A DNA stretch of 64,000 nt from Anniella stebbinsi (lineage: Eukaryota; Chordata; Lepidosauria; Squamata; Anniellidae), in NCBI GenBank assembly GCA_029215795.1, contig JARDYH010000002.1:8425001-8489000 (forward strand), in the 5' to 3' direction. The translations under genes and the position numbers were made by a program. A model generated the notes under the pieces. It was given only the letters and a program-made list of their open reading frames with translations, had not been told where the DNA came from and did no database searches. This document shows, piece after piece, positions 1 through 10,008 of this stretch. Within the stretch, counting starts at the first letter, position 1. Every line of letters starts with the position of its first letter.

Positions 1-238
1 CTCATGCTCACCCAGGACTTGAACTCAGCTCGTCCTGGCCCATCACTGACCAATACATTATTCTCTCACTTCTGAGACATATTTAAGTTGTTGTGACCCT
101 CACTGTCCTGGAATGTCACCTAAATGTAAAGTTCACCAATACATGGTGAGTTATAGCATGGGCATCCATAGTATGTCTGAAAGACCACATCATACTGCAA
201 CATTCATTTTAACAGCTCAAGTTGAGGTTTGATTGACA
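1..238. other. no recognised feature
   Basis: AT-rich sequence with stop codons in all frames. I recognise no repeat, exon or RNA gene here. Confidence 0.5.
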
Positions 239-399
239 TTATGGCCTGGCTTAACCGTTAACATGTTTTAAAGTGTTTTAATGATAGCTGTTCTATGTTT
301 ATGGTTTTAAATTTTGTATATTGTCTTTCTAATGCTCTATCTTTTTAATTTTTGTAAACTGCCCAGAGAGCTTCGGCTATGGGGTGGTATATAAGTGTA
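239..399 (+). mobile_element. 3' end of an L2-like LINE
   Basis: A T-rich 3' UTR leads into the phrase CCCAGAGAGCTTCGGCTATG at about 362-381, then GGGTGGTATATAAGTG. The same phrase ends the coding LINE copies at 6828-7289 and 43040-43662, so this is a 5'-truncated copy holding only the 3' UTR. The usual (AATA)n tail is replaced by (AAT)n. Confidence 0.75.

Positions 400-442
<43 letters not shown>
400..442. repeat. (AAT)n microsatellite
   Basis: About 14 perfect AAT units directly follow the LINE end. Such arrays commonly grow from a LINE 3' tail. Confidence 0.95.
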
Positions 443-445
<3 letters not shown>

Positions 446-1157
446 TTCACACTGCTACATTCTTCCTGGCTCCTCTTTCCAGGGACATTCATGCAGAGTT
501 TCATTTCTGAGCGGGGGCTTTTACTACAGATGGCACTAAAATACGTTGGTGCCAATTTGAGCTGTAAATTAAAGTTTCATTCTTGTGCCTTGCTTTGGGT
601 GAGCTGTACTGTTTTACCATTTTATTGCTGTTCTGATGTATTTCAAAATATTCATTGTCAATTTGTTATGTGTTGCCCTGATGTAGTTTTGTATGGAAAG
701 GTGACTGATCAGAAAGAAAGAAAGAAAGAAACCCTCACAGTGATTTGAATCTTAAGAGAAGTTATCTTAGAGATGCATTCTATGCCCCCTGGACATTTTC
801 TGAAGGGGCAAAGGATGCTGGGGATTTACCCCTCCAAGGCTGTAGACAGTATTACCTTAGAGAGAGGGGTTCCCCACTTGTATTTCCCTCCCCTACCCCA
901 CAACCTTTACCATTCCCAGCTGACACAGGAAAGCTCAGTGTCATGATCTCAGGAGGAAATGGGGATTTGGAGAGCAGGACTGTGAGCAGGAAGGAGAGGG
1001 AACATAGATACACTGGATCCAGAATGCTATCAGTTCCTGTCTCCGTCCAAAGCCACGTAGGTGAACTAGATGAGCTCAGAGACCCATCAAGCTGAAAATG
1101 GAAAATGCACAATATGAGGGGGAGCCTCCTCCTCCTGCCCTGCACAGTCTTGCTGGC
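443..1157. other. no recognised gene; short GAAA microsatellite
   Basis: Mostly unique-looking sequence. A short (GAAA)n run lies at 711-731. Open frames of 85-116 codons occur but have biased, low-complexity translations and no family motif, so I do not call them genes. Confidence 0.5.
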
Positions 1158-1440
1158 TAATAATAATAATAATAATAATATATTTATTTCTTACAAATAC
1201 AAATGATATAAAATACATAAAACTGATTAAAAGCATATAAAATGAATACATTATTAAAATACCAATAAAACTCTTAAAATTCGACTGGGTAGGCCTGCCA
1301 GAAGAGATCAGTCTTTATGACTTTCTCAAGTTCTGAAAGACGGTTAAGTTGGCGGATCTCTCCCGGCAGGCCATTCTACTGCCTGGGACGGCAGAAGAGA
1401 TAGACATAGGGCTTCAAGGTCAAAGCCCACCATCCAGTGA
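1158..1440 (-). mobile_element. L2-like LINE 3' region, minus strand, with (TAA)n tail
   Basis: Read on the minus strand this is a LINE 3' UTR ending in (TAA)n, which appears at 1158-1181 on the plus strand. The phrase GGGTAGGCCTGCCAGAAGAG (about 1287-1306) and the following CAGGCCATTC box match 41030-41120, where the same family still codes for an RT C-terminus. No open frame survives here. Confidence 0.65.
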
Positions 1441-1480
1441 GTATCAGTCCTCTAAGATTGCATCCTTAAAGAAGTTCATG

Positions 1481-1529
1481 GAAGGAAGGAAGGAAGGAAG
1501 GAAGGAAGGAAGGAAGGAAGGAAGGAAGG
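1481..1529. repeat. (GAAG)n microsatellite
   Basis: About 12 uninterrupted GAAG/AAGG units. Confidence 0.95.
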
Positions 1530-1909
1530 TTGTCTTCCCTACTCCTGCACTAGCCTGTGTATCCACCCCCACCCCAGAGCCTCTCTGACAGATTGGGGAC
1601 CCTCCTGAACAATGAAGCAAGGGGAGATGCTGGGGCTAGGGGAAGGTGAGGAGCTTTACTTCTCTGAACTTCCTTAAGTAATCTCAGGACCCAAACCCAA
1701 TTTGGAGCAATTCTCCATGCACCCCCACCAGGATCACACAGTATTTACACCCCCAAGCTCTGAACCTCCGGGATGGCCTTTCAGGATGGCTTTTGGGGAA
1801 ATGCAGATGGAGTAAGGACACTTCCTTCTGAGGATGTCCTTATGTTATCTTTGGATCCAAGTCACCGAATAAAGGAGATTGAGGAGTATGAGGACCCTGC
1901 ATATATAAG

Positions 1910-2080
1910 CAATAAGCCTATATACACCACTTGCTGGGGCACATGAGTGGGAGGGTACAGTTACACCTATGCCATGCTTGTGGGTATCCTGTGGGCAGCT
2001 GGTTGGCCACAATGTGAACCGAGTGCTGGACTGGATGGGCCCTTGGTCTGATGCAGCAGGGCTCTTCTTATGTTCTTATA
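1910..2080 (+). mobile_element. CR1-like LINE 3' end
   Basis: Contains the blocks TTGCTGGGGCACATG, AGCTGGTTGGCCACAATGTG, TGGACTGGATGGGCCC and the terminal CTCTTCTTATGTTCTTA. The same block order follows CR1-type RT coding remnants at 6046-6478. This copy is 5'-truncated to about 170 bp and non-coding. Confidence 0.75.
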
Positions 2081-3284
2081 GTTGGAACCTGGATATTGAA
2101 CCATGGCAGGTCCTCCTCATCACACTGGCGGGCAGAGCCATCATAGTGTGTCCAGTGCAAGAGTATGTGCCTCCTTGAGGCCTAGGAGACTCTCAATGGA
2201 AACTGTGCAGCGATCCCTTACTCATGCACACAGCTCTGCCCAGGAAAGAGAGTGTGGATTGTGTCCTAAGTGAACTTCTAAGTAATCAAGCTCTTTCTCC
2301 AACACTGATTAACCTTTCCAGGAACGCCTAGCTTGGATGAAGTTGTAGAGCTCTCCAGAAAAGGCTGCTTTCATTTCATGGCTTATAGAAAGGTCATTTT
2401 CTCTAATGTCAAGGTTTTTGTTGGTGTTGCCATTTTGCTCTCTGTGTCCCCACCAATGAGAATGATCCTGTTCCCCAGTATTGGAACTGGGTGTGGAAGA
2501 GCATGAACAATAAGGCATGAAATGTCACATTGGAAGAGTAACTGAGATGCTGCATCCCAGTCCTGTGCATCCTTGCAGAGGAAGCTCAAGGATTGGACTG
2601 TGATGTGTCTGTCTTGATAATGAAATAGCACATTAATAAAGAGGGAAGGCGAAACAGAGAGTAAATCAAGCCTTGACATTTACAAAGATCTCAGAATGAC
2701 AACTATTCTCTTGGTTGTTCGTTGTTGTTATTTAGTGCAAAATACTTAGCTGAGCCCTGGAAGTTTATTAAATAAGGAACTCCTCTGTATTATAGCTTCC
2801 CTCTAAGATAATCCATTTTTATATGTGCATCGCCAGAGTAATGCTGCAATTTATCCCACTTAGGTCAATTTTGAAACTTGTTTTCCTTTAGATATCTCTC
2901 ACAGGCTTGCCTACTAAATCTCTCTTTTGCCTGCTTTACATAAATATGGAATTACCTGCCGGCCACATCCAAACTCACAACCGTGTGCATTATTTATATG
3001 TCAGGTCCCACTCAATATTGGTTGCCGGAAGAGTATATGTGTGTGCGTGTTCGTTCCCAGGTTCTGTGTTTTTAGCCCATCCTAGAGACACATGAACTAG
3101 AAGCGAGGTTAGACTATGCAAGTGGATACGAACTGGTGAGGTCAACACTAGCTCACCACAAGAAACTGAGATCACCAGTAGGATAAACCATGCATCCCAT
3201 GCCTGATACCAGATGGTCAGGCTCAACGAAGATGAAACACTCCTAGGCTCTTTTATTAATCCTAAGAAATGCCTGGGTGAGGCT
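2081..3284. other. no recognised feature
   Basis: About 1.2 kb of unique-looking sequence. The longest frame, 98 codons on the minus strand at 2383-2679, has no recognisable domain, and no clear exon boundaries surround it. Confidence 0.45.
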
Positions 3285-3289
3285 AATCT

Positions 3290-3454
3290 CCAAGAGTATG
3301 ATCTGAAGGCGCATGAAGCAGCCTCCTTGCTGAAGCTAAGCAGTTCTGGGTCCAGTCAGTGCTTGGAGGGGCGACCACTTGGGGACCACCTGTAGCCACC
3401 TTGAGTTCCACAATGGAAGAAAGGTGGGATATAAATGTAATAAATAAATAAATA
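3290..3454 (+). mobile_element. 5S rRNA-derived SINE
   Basis: The block GAAGCTAAGCAG at about 3332-3343, followed by CAGTCAGTGCTTGGAGGGG and GACCACTTGGG, follows the order of the internal promoter and downstream part of vertebrate 5S rRNA. A 3' domain follows, CCACCTTGAGTTCC...GGTGGGATATAAATG, with an (AATA)n tail. That tail resembles the L2-like LINE ends here (compare the LINE at 5342-5870), suggesting mobilisation by that LINE. The 5S half is diverged, so it is a SINE and not a 5S gene. Confidence 0.65.
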
Positions 3455-4008
3455 CCCCATTAATCATTCTGCAAATTATCCTTCTGTGTTAGTGATAAGA
3501 GAGAACAAGTGAGACCTGCAGTAAAATGTCAAGGCGTGGAGTGCTCCTGCTGAGGGTGCCAATGAACCAGTTAGGCAGCCGTGGCCTTTTCCAGGATATA
3601 CTAATCCACTCCTCCTCCATATTCTATATCCACTGAGGATGCTCAATTCTCATTTACCCCCTCCCTATATAGACTATGTTTTCGTATTATGTATTTATTT
3701 ATTTATTTTCCTGAAAACCTTGAAATTCTCCCAAGCCCACTGATACCTCCCTCTTATGCATGTTAGGTGGCATTTTGGTTGCATACCTATCAGCACTCAG
3801 AGAATGAGTTTGCTATTCGTATTTAGGGATATCTGTTGATCGACTTACCTTCCCTGAATTTGTCTACCCAAACGGATTCTAAACATTGTGATAAGACAAA
3901 TTAATGGAGGCCAAGTCTAACAGCACATATTAGTCCTAATAGCTAAATGGAATGGGTTCAGAGGCCACGTGTAATTGAATCCTGGATGGCGCCTCCAATT
4001 TGGGTGTG

Positions 4009-4160
4009 GCTGTAAATCCATTCTGGGTTTCAATCAGAACCAGTCAGAACTCTAAAGGAGCTATCTCAGGTTCTGAATCCATTTTAAGGCTAGGGTTCAG
4101 CACTTTGGAGAGCTCCTTTAGAGTTCTGGCTGGTTCTGACTGAAATGGATTTACAGCCCC
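4009..4160. repeat. inverted repeat (hairpin) of about 50-bp arms
   Basis: The left arm at about 4012-4062 (AAATCCATT...CAGAACTCTAAAGGAGCT) is complementary to the right arm at about 4109-4153 (AGCTCCTTTAGAGTTCTGGC...AAATGGATTT). The loop is about 45 bp. It may be a small foldback element; no TSD was found. Confidence 0.6.
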
Positions 4161-4215
4161 ACTGAAATCAGAACCCACCTCTACCAGCTGTGGGATAAAC
4201 AACTGGAGAGGGCTG

Positions 4216-4321
4216 TTCCTTCCATGTCCTTCTTGTGGGCTTCCTGAAAACATCCAGGTGTAGGAGGCTTGACTAGATAAACCTATGCCATGATCCAGCA
4301 GGTCCCTTCTTCTGTTCTTAA
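4216..4321 (+). mobile_element. CR1-like LINE 3' end fragment
   Basis: GACTAGATAAACC...ATGATCCAGCAGGTCCC...TTCTGTTCTTA is a diverged form of the CR1 3' terminus seen at 1910-2080 and 6046-6478. Confidence 0.55.
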
Positions 4322-4347
4322 TCCCTTCATTTCAGAGAAATGGGATG

Positions 4348-4468
4348 AAATCAAAAGACATAAGAACATAAGAAGAGACCTGCTGGATCAGACCAATGTT
4401 TCATCTAGTTCACCATTCCATTTACACAGTGGGCAACCAGATGTCCCTACGAAGCCCAGAAGCAGGGC
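4348..4468 (-). mobile_element. CR1-like LINE 3' end, minus strand
   Basis: ACATAAGAACATAAGAAGAG...CTGCTGGATCAGACCAATG...ACAGTGGGCAACCAGATG is the complement of the CR1 terminus. With the plus-strand fragment just upstream, two CR1 3' ends meet here head to head, about 27 bp apart. Confidence 0.7.
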
Positions 4469-4476
4469 CTGAGTGC

Positions 4477-4518
4477 TTCGGCTATTGGGCCGTATAAAAA
4501 TGCAATAAATAAATAAAT
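4477..4518 (+). mobile_element. very short L2-like LINE 3' tail
   Basis: GCTTCGGCTATTGGGC plus CGTATAAAAATGC and an (AATA)n tail. Only about 40 bp of the LINE end is present. Confidence 0.6.
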
Positions 4519-5341
4519 ATGCAGCCCCTCTTATGTCCCCCCCCCACAACTGGTATGAAGGGCCTATGAATGGATACTTCCTTTCACAAATAAGTGCCTA
4601 TGTGAAGCTTTGAAGGAGGACAGCTTCCTATCGTTGATCCTGGTATTATTCTGGGTGGGGCTTGGCAGCAGAGCTCAGATCAGTTACAGGGGCATACCAA
4701 AATCCATCCAGTGTGACCCATGAGACAGCAGGGTCCTCCTGTCAATTCATCAAATGGTTGAACCCATCTCCCAGGTCCACATCCTTAAGCATTCTACCCA
4801 AGACAACGACTGAGTTTCCTGCCATAGCTCACTGATAGCTTTCTCTTTTATAGTTCATGTTCATCAGAGCCTGCAAAGATACGCCTGACAAATCTTCTCT
4901 CTTTCCCCTCCCCACCCCAGAGAAATTCAATTGTCCTGAATGAAATGTTAAAATAAATGTCTTCATTTGAGACCCAGCGAAGCAGATCATCGCATAGTTT
5001 ATGGCTTCACTAATGGCCATCTCCTCAGGCAGTGGGAAGCCAGAAGACTGCAGAGCATGGCCCATATTAATTGTCCTATAAACCATCCTTTGTTTGGTCT
5101 GACTGCTGAAAATTAAGGGCTGTTATTCGGCCAGGCTGTCTAGGGCGGTGCTAAATTTTGTACTACACTTACTGAAATGTTAATGGGTCATGTCTAAAAA
5201 AAAAGTCTGTTGTGGGTTACGTTCGAACTTTCCATCAACATATGTATATGCAGGATCTGGTTTTGATGTACAGACTGGATAGTGCAGGCTACTACAAAAC
5301 TGCTCTGGAGTTGGATATTTCTGCTTCCATCAAGTTAACCA
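4519..5341. other. no recognised feature
   Basis: Unique-looking sequence with a short C tract. No convincing coding signal. Confidence 0.45.
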
Positions 5342-5870
5342 CAATTTATTTATTTATTATATAAAAACATTTATATCCCGCCCTATATCACAAGGGTCTC
5401 AGGGCGGCTTACAGATAAAATCATACATATGAAATAGAACAATAAATATACAATTCTAAAACAAATTAAAGCACGAATATGCTAAAACCAATATGAAATT
5501 TTAAAACAGTTAAAATCCAGTTAAAACAAGACTGTGTGCAGGCAGGTGGATTTAGCCATCAAAGGCTTTGTGAAAAAGCCATGTCTTAACCTGGTGCTGA
5601 AATGAAGCAAGTGCCATTGCCGGGGGGAGGCATTCCACAGCCGGGGTGCCACAACAGAGAAAGCCCTTTCCCATGCCCCAACATAACATATATCTCGCAT
5701 TAGTGGGGCACGGAGAAGGGCTCCTCTGACAGATCTCAGGTCTCAGGAAGGCAGATATAGGGAGAGGCGCTCCCTCAAGTATCCCTCGTTTTAGTTTTAA
5801 GTAGGGGTGCAAATCCTGTTGGAAATGGATACAGTAGATGTCAGCAAGTGACCCACAGACTAATTTCATG
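5342..5870 (-). pseudogene. L2-like LINE RT C-terminus and 3' UTR, minus strand
   Basis: On the minus strand the region encodes the remains of the Jockey-group LINE RT C-terminal motif. GTPAVE/APRLWN-type residues appear in one frame and QHQVKTWLFHKAFDG in another, so a frameshift separates them. The 3' UTR follows, with GGGCGGGATATAAATG and a tail of TAAATA units seen as TTTATT on the plus strand at about 5346. A 105-codon open frame (5552-5869) covers the protein end. This family is distinct from the one ending in GAGAGCTTCGGCTATG. It is 5'-truncated and inactive. Confidence 0.65.
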
Positions 5871-6045
5871 CATGTTTTGGTGCAGATGGAAAGGGGGTGG
5901 GTGGGAGGAGAAATGAGGGGGTGGCAAAGGAAGCAATGGTAGTGGAGGAGAGGGCACTTTTCAGGTGATCAGTTCAGATTTCTATCAAAAAGAAGAAAAA
6001 TAGGGTGTGGGGATCCAAAATGGCTGGAGTGAAGGTAATATACAA

Positions 6046-6478
6046 GAGGTACATATTTCTCCCTCTCTGAAAATACTAGAACCCAATGGGGTCGTCCCAT
6101 GAAGCTGATTGGTGGGACATTCAGGACAGATCGAAGGAAGGACTTCTTCACGCAGCACATAATTAAACTATGGAATTCCCTACCACAAGATGTAGTGATG
6201 GCCACCAAGTTGGCCGGCCTTAAAGAGAATTTGGAGAATTCCCTGGAGGGGTAGGCAATCAATGGTTTCTAGTGCCTATGGCTATGTGCTACCTCCAGTA
6301 ACAGAGGCAGGACGCCTATGTACACCTGTTGCTGGGGAACATGGGCAGGAGGGTGCTATTGCACTCCTGTCCTTCTTATGGGTTCCCCCACTCACAGCTG
6401 GTCAGCCACTGGGTGAACAGAATGCTGGACTGGATGGACCCTTGGTCAGATCCAGCATGGCTCTTCTTATGTTCTTAT
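6046..6478 (+). pseudogene. CR1-like LINE ORF2 C-terminus plus 3' UTR
   Basis: The first part (about 6046-6255) is the end of a CR1 ORF2. Its translation includes FFTQHIIKLWNSLPQDVVM and a degraded ...LKENLENSLEG end, matching the minus-strand copy at 55813-56263 (NSLPQDVVM...FKRGLDKYL). The 3' UTR has the blocks CTGTTGCTGGGGAACATG and TGGACTGGATGGACCC, and ends GCTCTTCTTATGTTCTTATG. The copy is 5'-truncated and contains no RT catalytic region. Confidence 0.75.
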
Positions 6479-6827
6479 GGGGGAGCCCTCTGCAAGTGAT
6501 CTGGCTTCTGGCAAAATGGATCTGTTCCTCCACTAGCAGCCGCAAGGGGGTGGGAGAGAAAGGGGTTGCAGAAAGAGATAAAAGAGGTTTGGCCCTCCCC
6601 CTTTCTTCCTCCAGTTCTGCTCACTGCTGCCATGCAGCCCCCCCCCCAACACTTTATCCCAATTAGGGATGGATTCTGCCTGGATTGCTTAGTAGAACAT
6701 TTGCACTTGTTCAAGCGTAAGGTCTTTCTTTCCTATTTCCACATCAGTTTACTATTATCCACATGAGAATGCATGCACATTTCTTTAGCACAGAAAACTG
6801 TATATGTATTTTTGCCTCCCATATGTA

Positions 6828-7289
6828 CCTCCTCCCATATGTACCTGCCCGGACCCTAAGATCATCTACAGGGGTCCTTCTCCGTGAGCCCCTGCCAAAG
6901 GAAGTGAGGCAGGTGGCCACTAGGAGGAGGGCTTTCTCCGCTGTGGCACCCCGGCTGTGGAATGAGCTCCCCAGAGAGGTTCGCCTGGCGCCTACTTTGT
7001 ACTCTTTTCGTCGCCAGGTGAAGACCTTTTTATTCTCCCAGTATTTTAACAGTTAAATTAACTCAATTTTAATCCTTGCTGTTTTAAATTTGTATTTTAA
7101 TCTGTATTAATTCTTGCTGCTGGTTTTATTCTGGTTGTGTTTTTAGATTGTATGTTATTTGTTGTTTTTGGATTGTGGCTTGTTTTATATTTTTAAAATG
7201 ATTTTATGGTTTTAATTTTTGTGAACCGCCCAGAGAGCTTCGGCTATAGGGCGGTATAAAAATGCAATAAATAAATAAATAAATAAATA
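6828..7289 (+). pseudogene. L2-like LINE RT C-terminus, 3' UTR and tail
   Basis: An open frame running to about 7056 encodes LLPYVPARTLRSS, RRRAFSAVAPRLWNELP and a C-terminus VKTFLFSQYFNS. The sequence RAFS-APxLWN-LP...K-FLF is the conserved C-terminal signature of L2/CR1-group LINE proteins. The catalytic RT domain lies upstream and is missing. A 230-bp T-rich 3' UTR follows, then GAGAGCTTCGGCTATAGG and (AATA)n. The protein end is almost identical to the minus-strand copy at 41316-42055, so this subfamily was active fairly recently. No promoter or start codon of its own is evident. Confidence 0.8.
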
Positions 7290-7455
7290 ATCTGGTCATG
7301 GACCATAATAAACAGATTTGGATTGGTATACATTTTTCTCCTTCTATATGATGTATTGTAAGGAATTTCCCTTAGTATATGTCGTTCAGACTGCTTCTTG
7401 CCCTAATGCACGGATACACCGTTTTTATATCAGTGAATGTCTGTAATTGCAATCC

Positions 7456-7486
<31 letters not shown>

Positions 7487-8096
7487 ATGAATCTGAACCT
7501 TTGTGAATAATGGTGCCTGTAGCATAGGAAGGACTATTTCCTCTTTAGAAGATATGGGATATCATATCCCTGACGCTAAAATATTCAAATGCTGTCTGGA
7601 ATTGTGTTTATTAAGTGGGTTAATTCCCTGTTTTTCCTACACCAAATCTTTTAAAGTTTTGCTTATTTCTAGTTCCTAATGACACCTTATGGATCCATTA
7701 CGAAACAATCATGCCATGTGGTGTTATTGTCTCTCCACTATCTATCTGAAAGCGGTTGCATCGAGATTTGGTGCTGGGAAAAAATTAAGACGGAGCATAT
7801 GTCAAATTAATTTCAAATAGTAAAATGGGTTTGTTTAATTTTTGTTCTGTTCATTGGTGTTTATGATTTTAAATCGTTTTGGAGTTTGAGAGCGTATGGT
7901 TTTATTAGCTTCAATGCTTTAAAAGGAGATTAGGGAAATTCACAGAGTAGAAGTCGATCAATGGATATTAATCCTGATGGCTCCATGGAACCTCCATGTT
8001 AAAAGACAATAGTGGGGTTCACATCACTCCTTCATAGGTTGAAAGAACACATGACGCAGGACACAGGTTCATGTGGACTAGCTCACACAAGCTGAT
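7290..8096. other. no gene; (GA)n microsatellite at 7456-7483
   Basis: Unique-looking AT-rich sequence with one perfect (GA)n run of about 14 units. Nothing else recognised. Confidence 0.5.
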
Positions 8097-8333
8097 AGAA
8101 TCATAGAATCATAGAATAGTAGAGTTGGAAGAGGCCTATAAGGCCATCAAGTCCAACCCCTTGCTCATTGCAAGAATCCACCTCAAAGCATACCTGACAG
8201 ATGGCTGTCCAGCTGCTTCTTGAAGGACTCTAGTGTGGGAGAGCCCACCACCTCCCTAAGTCATTGTTTCCATTGTCGCACTGCTCTAACACTCAAGAAG
8301 CTTTTCATGATGTCCAACCAGAATCTAGCCACA
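8097..8333 (-). mobile_element. CR1 LINE 3' end, minus strand
   Basis: It starts on the plus strand with tandem AGAATCATAGAATCATAG, the complement of the ATTCTATG octamers that end CR1. Then come AGTTGGAAGAGGCCTATAAG, GCTGTCCAGCTGCTTCTTGA and GAGAGCCCACCACCTCCCTA, which code on the minus strand for the end of ORF2. It is truncated about 235 bp from the 3' end. Confidence 0.85.
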
Positions 8334-8520
8334 TCCCCTGCCTCCGGCATTGGGAATGCTTCTCCAACACATTCAGATGGCATGGGAAAGGGCTCTATAC
8401 ACATACTGATGTATATATGTACAGAGTTTTTCAATGCAAGGTGGAATCCTGATTGGACTAGTTCTCAGTTTCCCATGTATGGTGAATGTTTATGGATGTG
8501 CATTCCTTTCCAAAATGTTT

Positions 8521-8876
8521 TTAGTGGTGGGAAAATTCACCTGCACTTGCCTCAGTGGGCACTCACTCAACCACCGGCCGCCCTCCCCCATTTGTCGGAG
8601 TGCATGAGGCGCCAGCAAGCACTTGACAGCCACTTGCCTGCACCCCAAAATTGTGCACTTCCCCCTTCCTGCATCAATGGTGGCTGCCATTGGCACAACA
8701 GAGGAAAGTGTGCATTTTTGGGAATCTCTGTCAATTACGCACCCCCCTTGTGCCAATGGCGGCCTTAAAGGCCCCATTGATGGAAGGGTAAAGGCATTCA
8801 GTTAAATTTAATTTTTAAATAAGAATTTACCAAATTTTTAGGAGAAAAAGAACTTGACAGATTCAGCCATCCCTAG
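8521..8876. mobile_element. degenerate hAT-like non-autonomous element
   Basis: It begins TAGTGGTGGGAAAATTCACC, similar to TAGGGGTGGGTGAAATTGCC at 23014. It ends TGACAGATTCAGCCATCCCTA, the complement of the TAGGGATGGACAGATCTGTC-type end inferred at 19547. The interior (TGCACTTCCCCCTTCCTGC, GGTGGCTGCCATTGGC) recurs at 23140-23180 and around 62660. No TSD was confirmed, so the limits are approximate. Confidence 0.4.
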
Positions 8877-8922
8877 GTTTGCATATTAATTCAAGAAATG
8901 CAAATTATGGCCATGTTTATAT

Positions 8923-9999
8923 TAGGGGTGTGCACGGACCCCCCGGATCGGATCGGGACCTGGATCGGGACCTCCAATTTTGTCATGGATCGGTTCGGAC
9001 AAAATCGGAGGCCCCCCGGACTGGATCGAGTCCGATCCCGACCCAAAAATCGGAAATTTTTGGATCGGCCGCCATTTTTTTCCCCATAGACTTGCATTGC
9101 AATGCAAGTCTATGAGAAAAAAATGGCGGCAGGTGGCTGAGGGGGGGCCTAACTCCCTCCCCCCCCGGGGCCGTCCGCTGTGGACGGCCCCGGCAGGTAA
9201 GCCCCCTCCCCCGCGCTCCCTACCCCCCCTGGGGCCGTCCGCTTCCATCCGCTGGCGCCCGCGGGCGCCAGCGGATAGAAGCGGACGGCTCCGGGGGGGG
9301 TAAGCCCCCTTCCCCGCCACTGCTTACCTTCTCGGCCCATCCGCTCCTGTCCGGCGCCGGCGACTACTACCAGCAGGCTCCGCGGCCTACTCCAGGGTGG
9401 CGCGCCGGGTGATGTCATCACCCGGCGCGCCACCCTAGAGCAGGCCGCGGAGCCTGCTGGTAGTAGTAGTCACCGGCGCCAGACGGGAGCGGCCGGGCCG
9501 GGAAGGTAAGGGCCCCCCTCCCCCCCTCCGCGTGCCCCCTCCTCCCCTCCACGCACCCCCTGCTTACCTTCTCGGCCCGTCCGCTCCCGTCCGGCGCCGG
9601 CGGCTACTACCAGCTGGCTCCACGGCCTGCTCTAGAGTAGCGCGCCGGGTGATGACATCACCCGGCGCGTCACCCTGGAGCAGGCCGCGGAGCCCGCTGG
9701 TAGTAGCTGCTAGTGCCGGACGGGAGTGGACGGGCCGAGAAGGTAAGCGCCCCCCTCCTCCCCCCCGCTGTCCACTTTCATCGGCGGGCGCCCGCTGGCG
9801 CCCACCAATGGAAGCGGCGGTGGGCGCCAGTGGGCGCCCGCCGATCCGCCGATCCGCCGAACCGGTTCGGAGCCTTTTCGGACCGGTTCGGATTGGATCG
9901 GCCGATCCAGCTGCGGGATCGGAAATCGGATAATTTATCCGATTTCCCACTGGACCGGACTCGGATCGTGGATCGGGTCCGATCCAGTGCACATCCCTA
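8923..9999. mobile_element. GC-rich palindromic hAT element, complete, with 8-bp TSD
   Basis: The ends are TAGGGGTGTGCAC (8923-8935) and GTGCACATCCCTA (9987-9999), inverted at 12 of 13 positions. The flanks carry a perfect 8-bp direct repeat GTTTATAT at 8915-8922 and 10000-10007. An 8-bp TSD with TAGGG ends is diagnostic of the hAT superfamily. The 1,077-bp interior has no transposase. It holds a GATCGG-rich section, a palindrome around 9088-9115, and GC-rich palindromes centred near 9262, 9415, 9655 and 9810. The 9415 and 9655 palindromes are two copies 240 bp apart. CpG density is far above the surroundings. A truncated relative lies at 39245-39549. Confidence 0.9.
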
Positions 10000-10008
10000 G
10001 TTTATATT

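Noticed and set aside
3290..3454. Possible 5S rRNA gene
   Set aside because: Only part of the 5S sequence is present, it is diverged, and a SINE 3' domain with an AATA tail follows.
9532..9992. GC-rich open frames of 133-142 codons on both strands
   Set aside because: They arise from stop-poor GC-rich palindromes inside the hAT element at 8923-9999, mirrored on the two strands.
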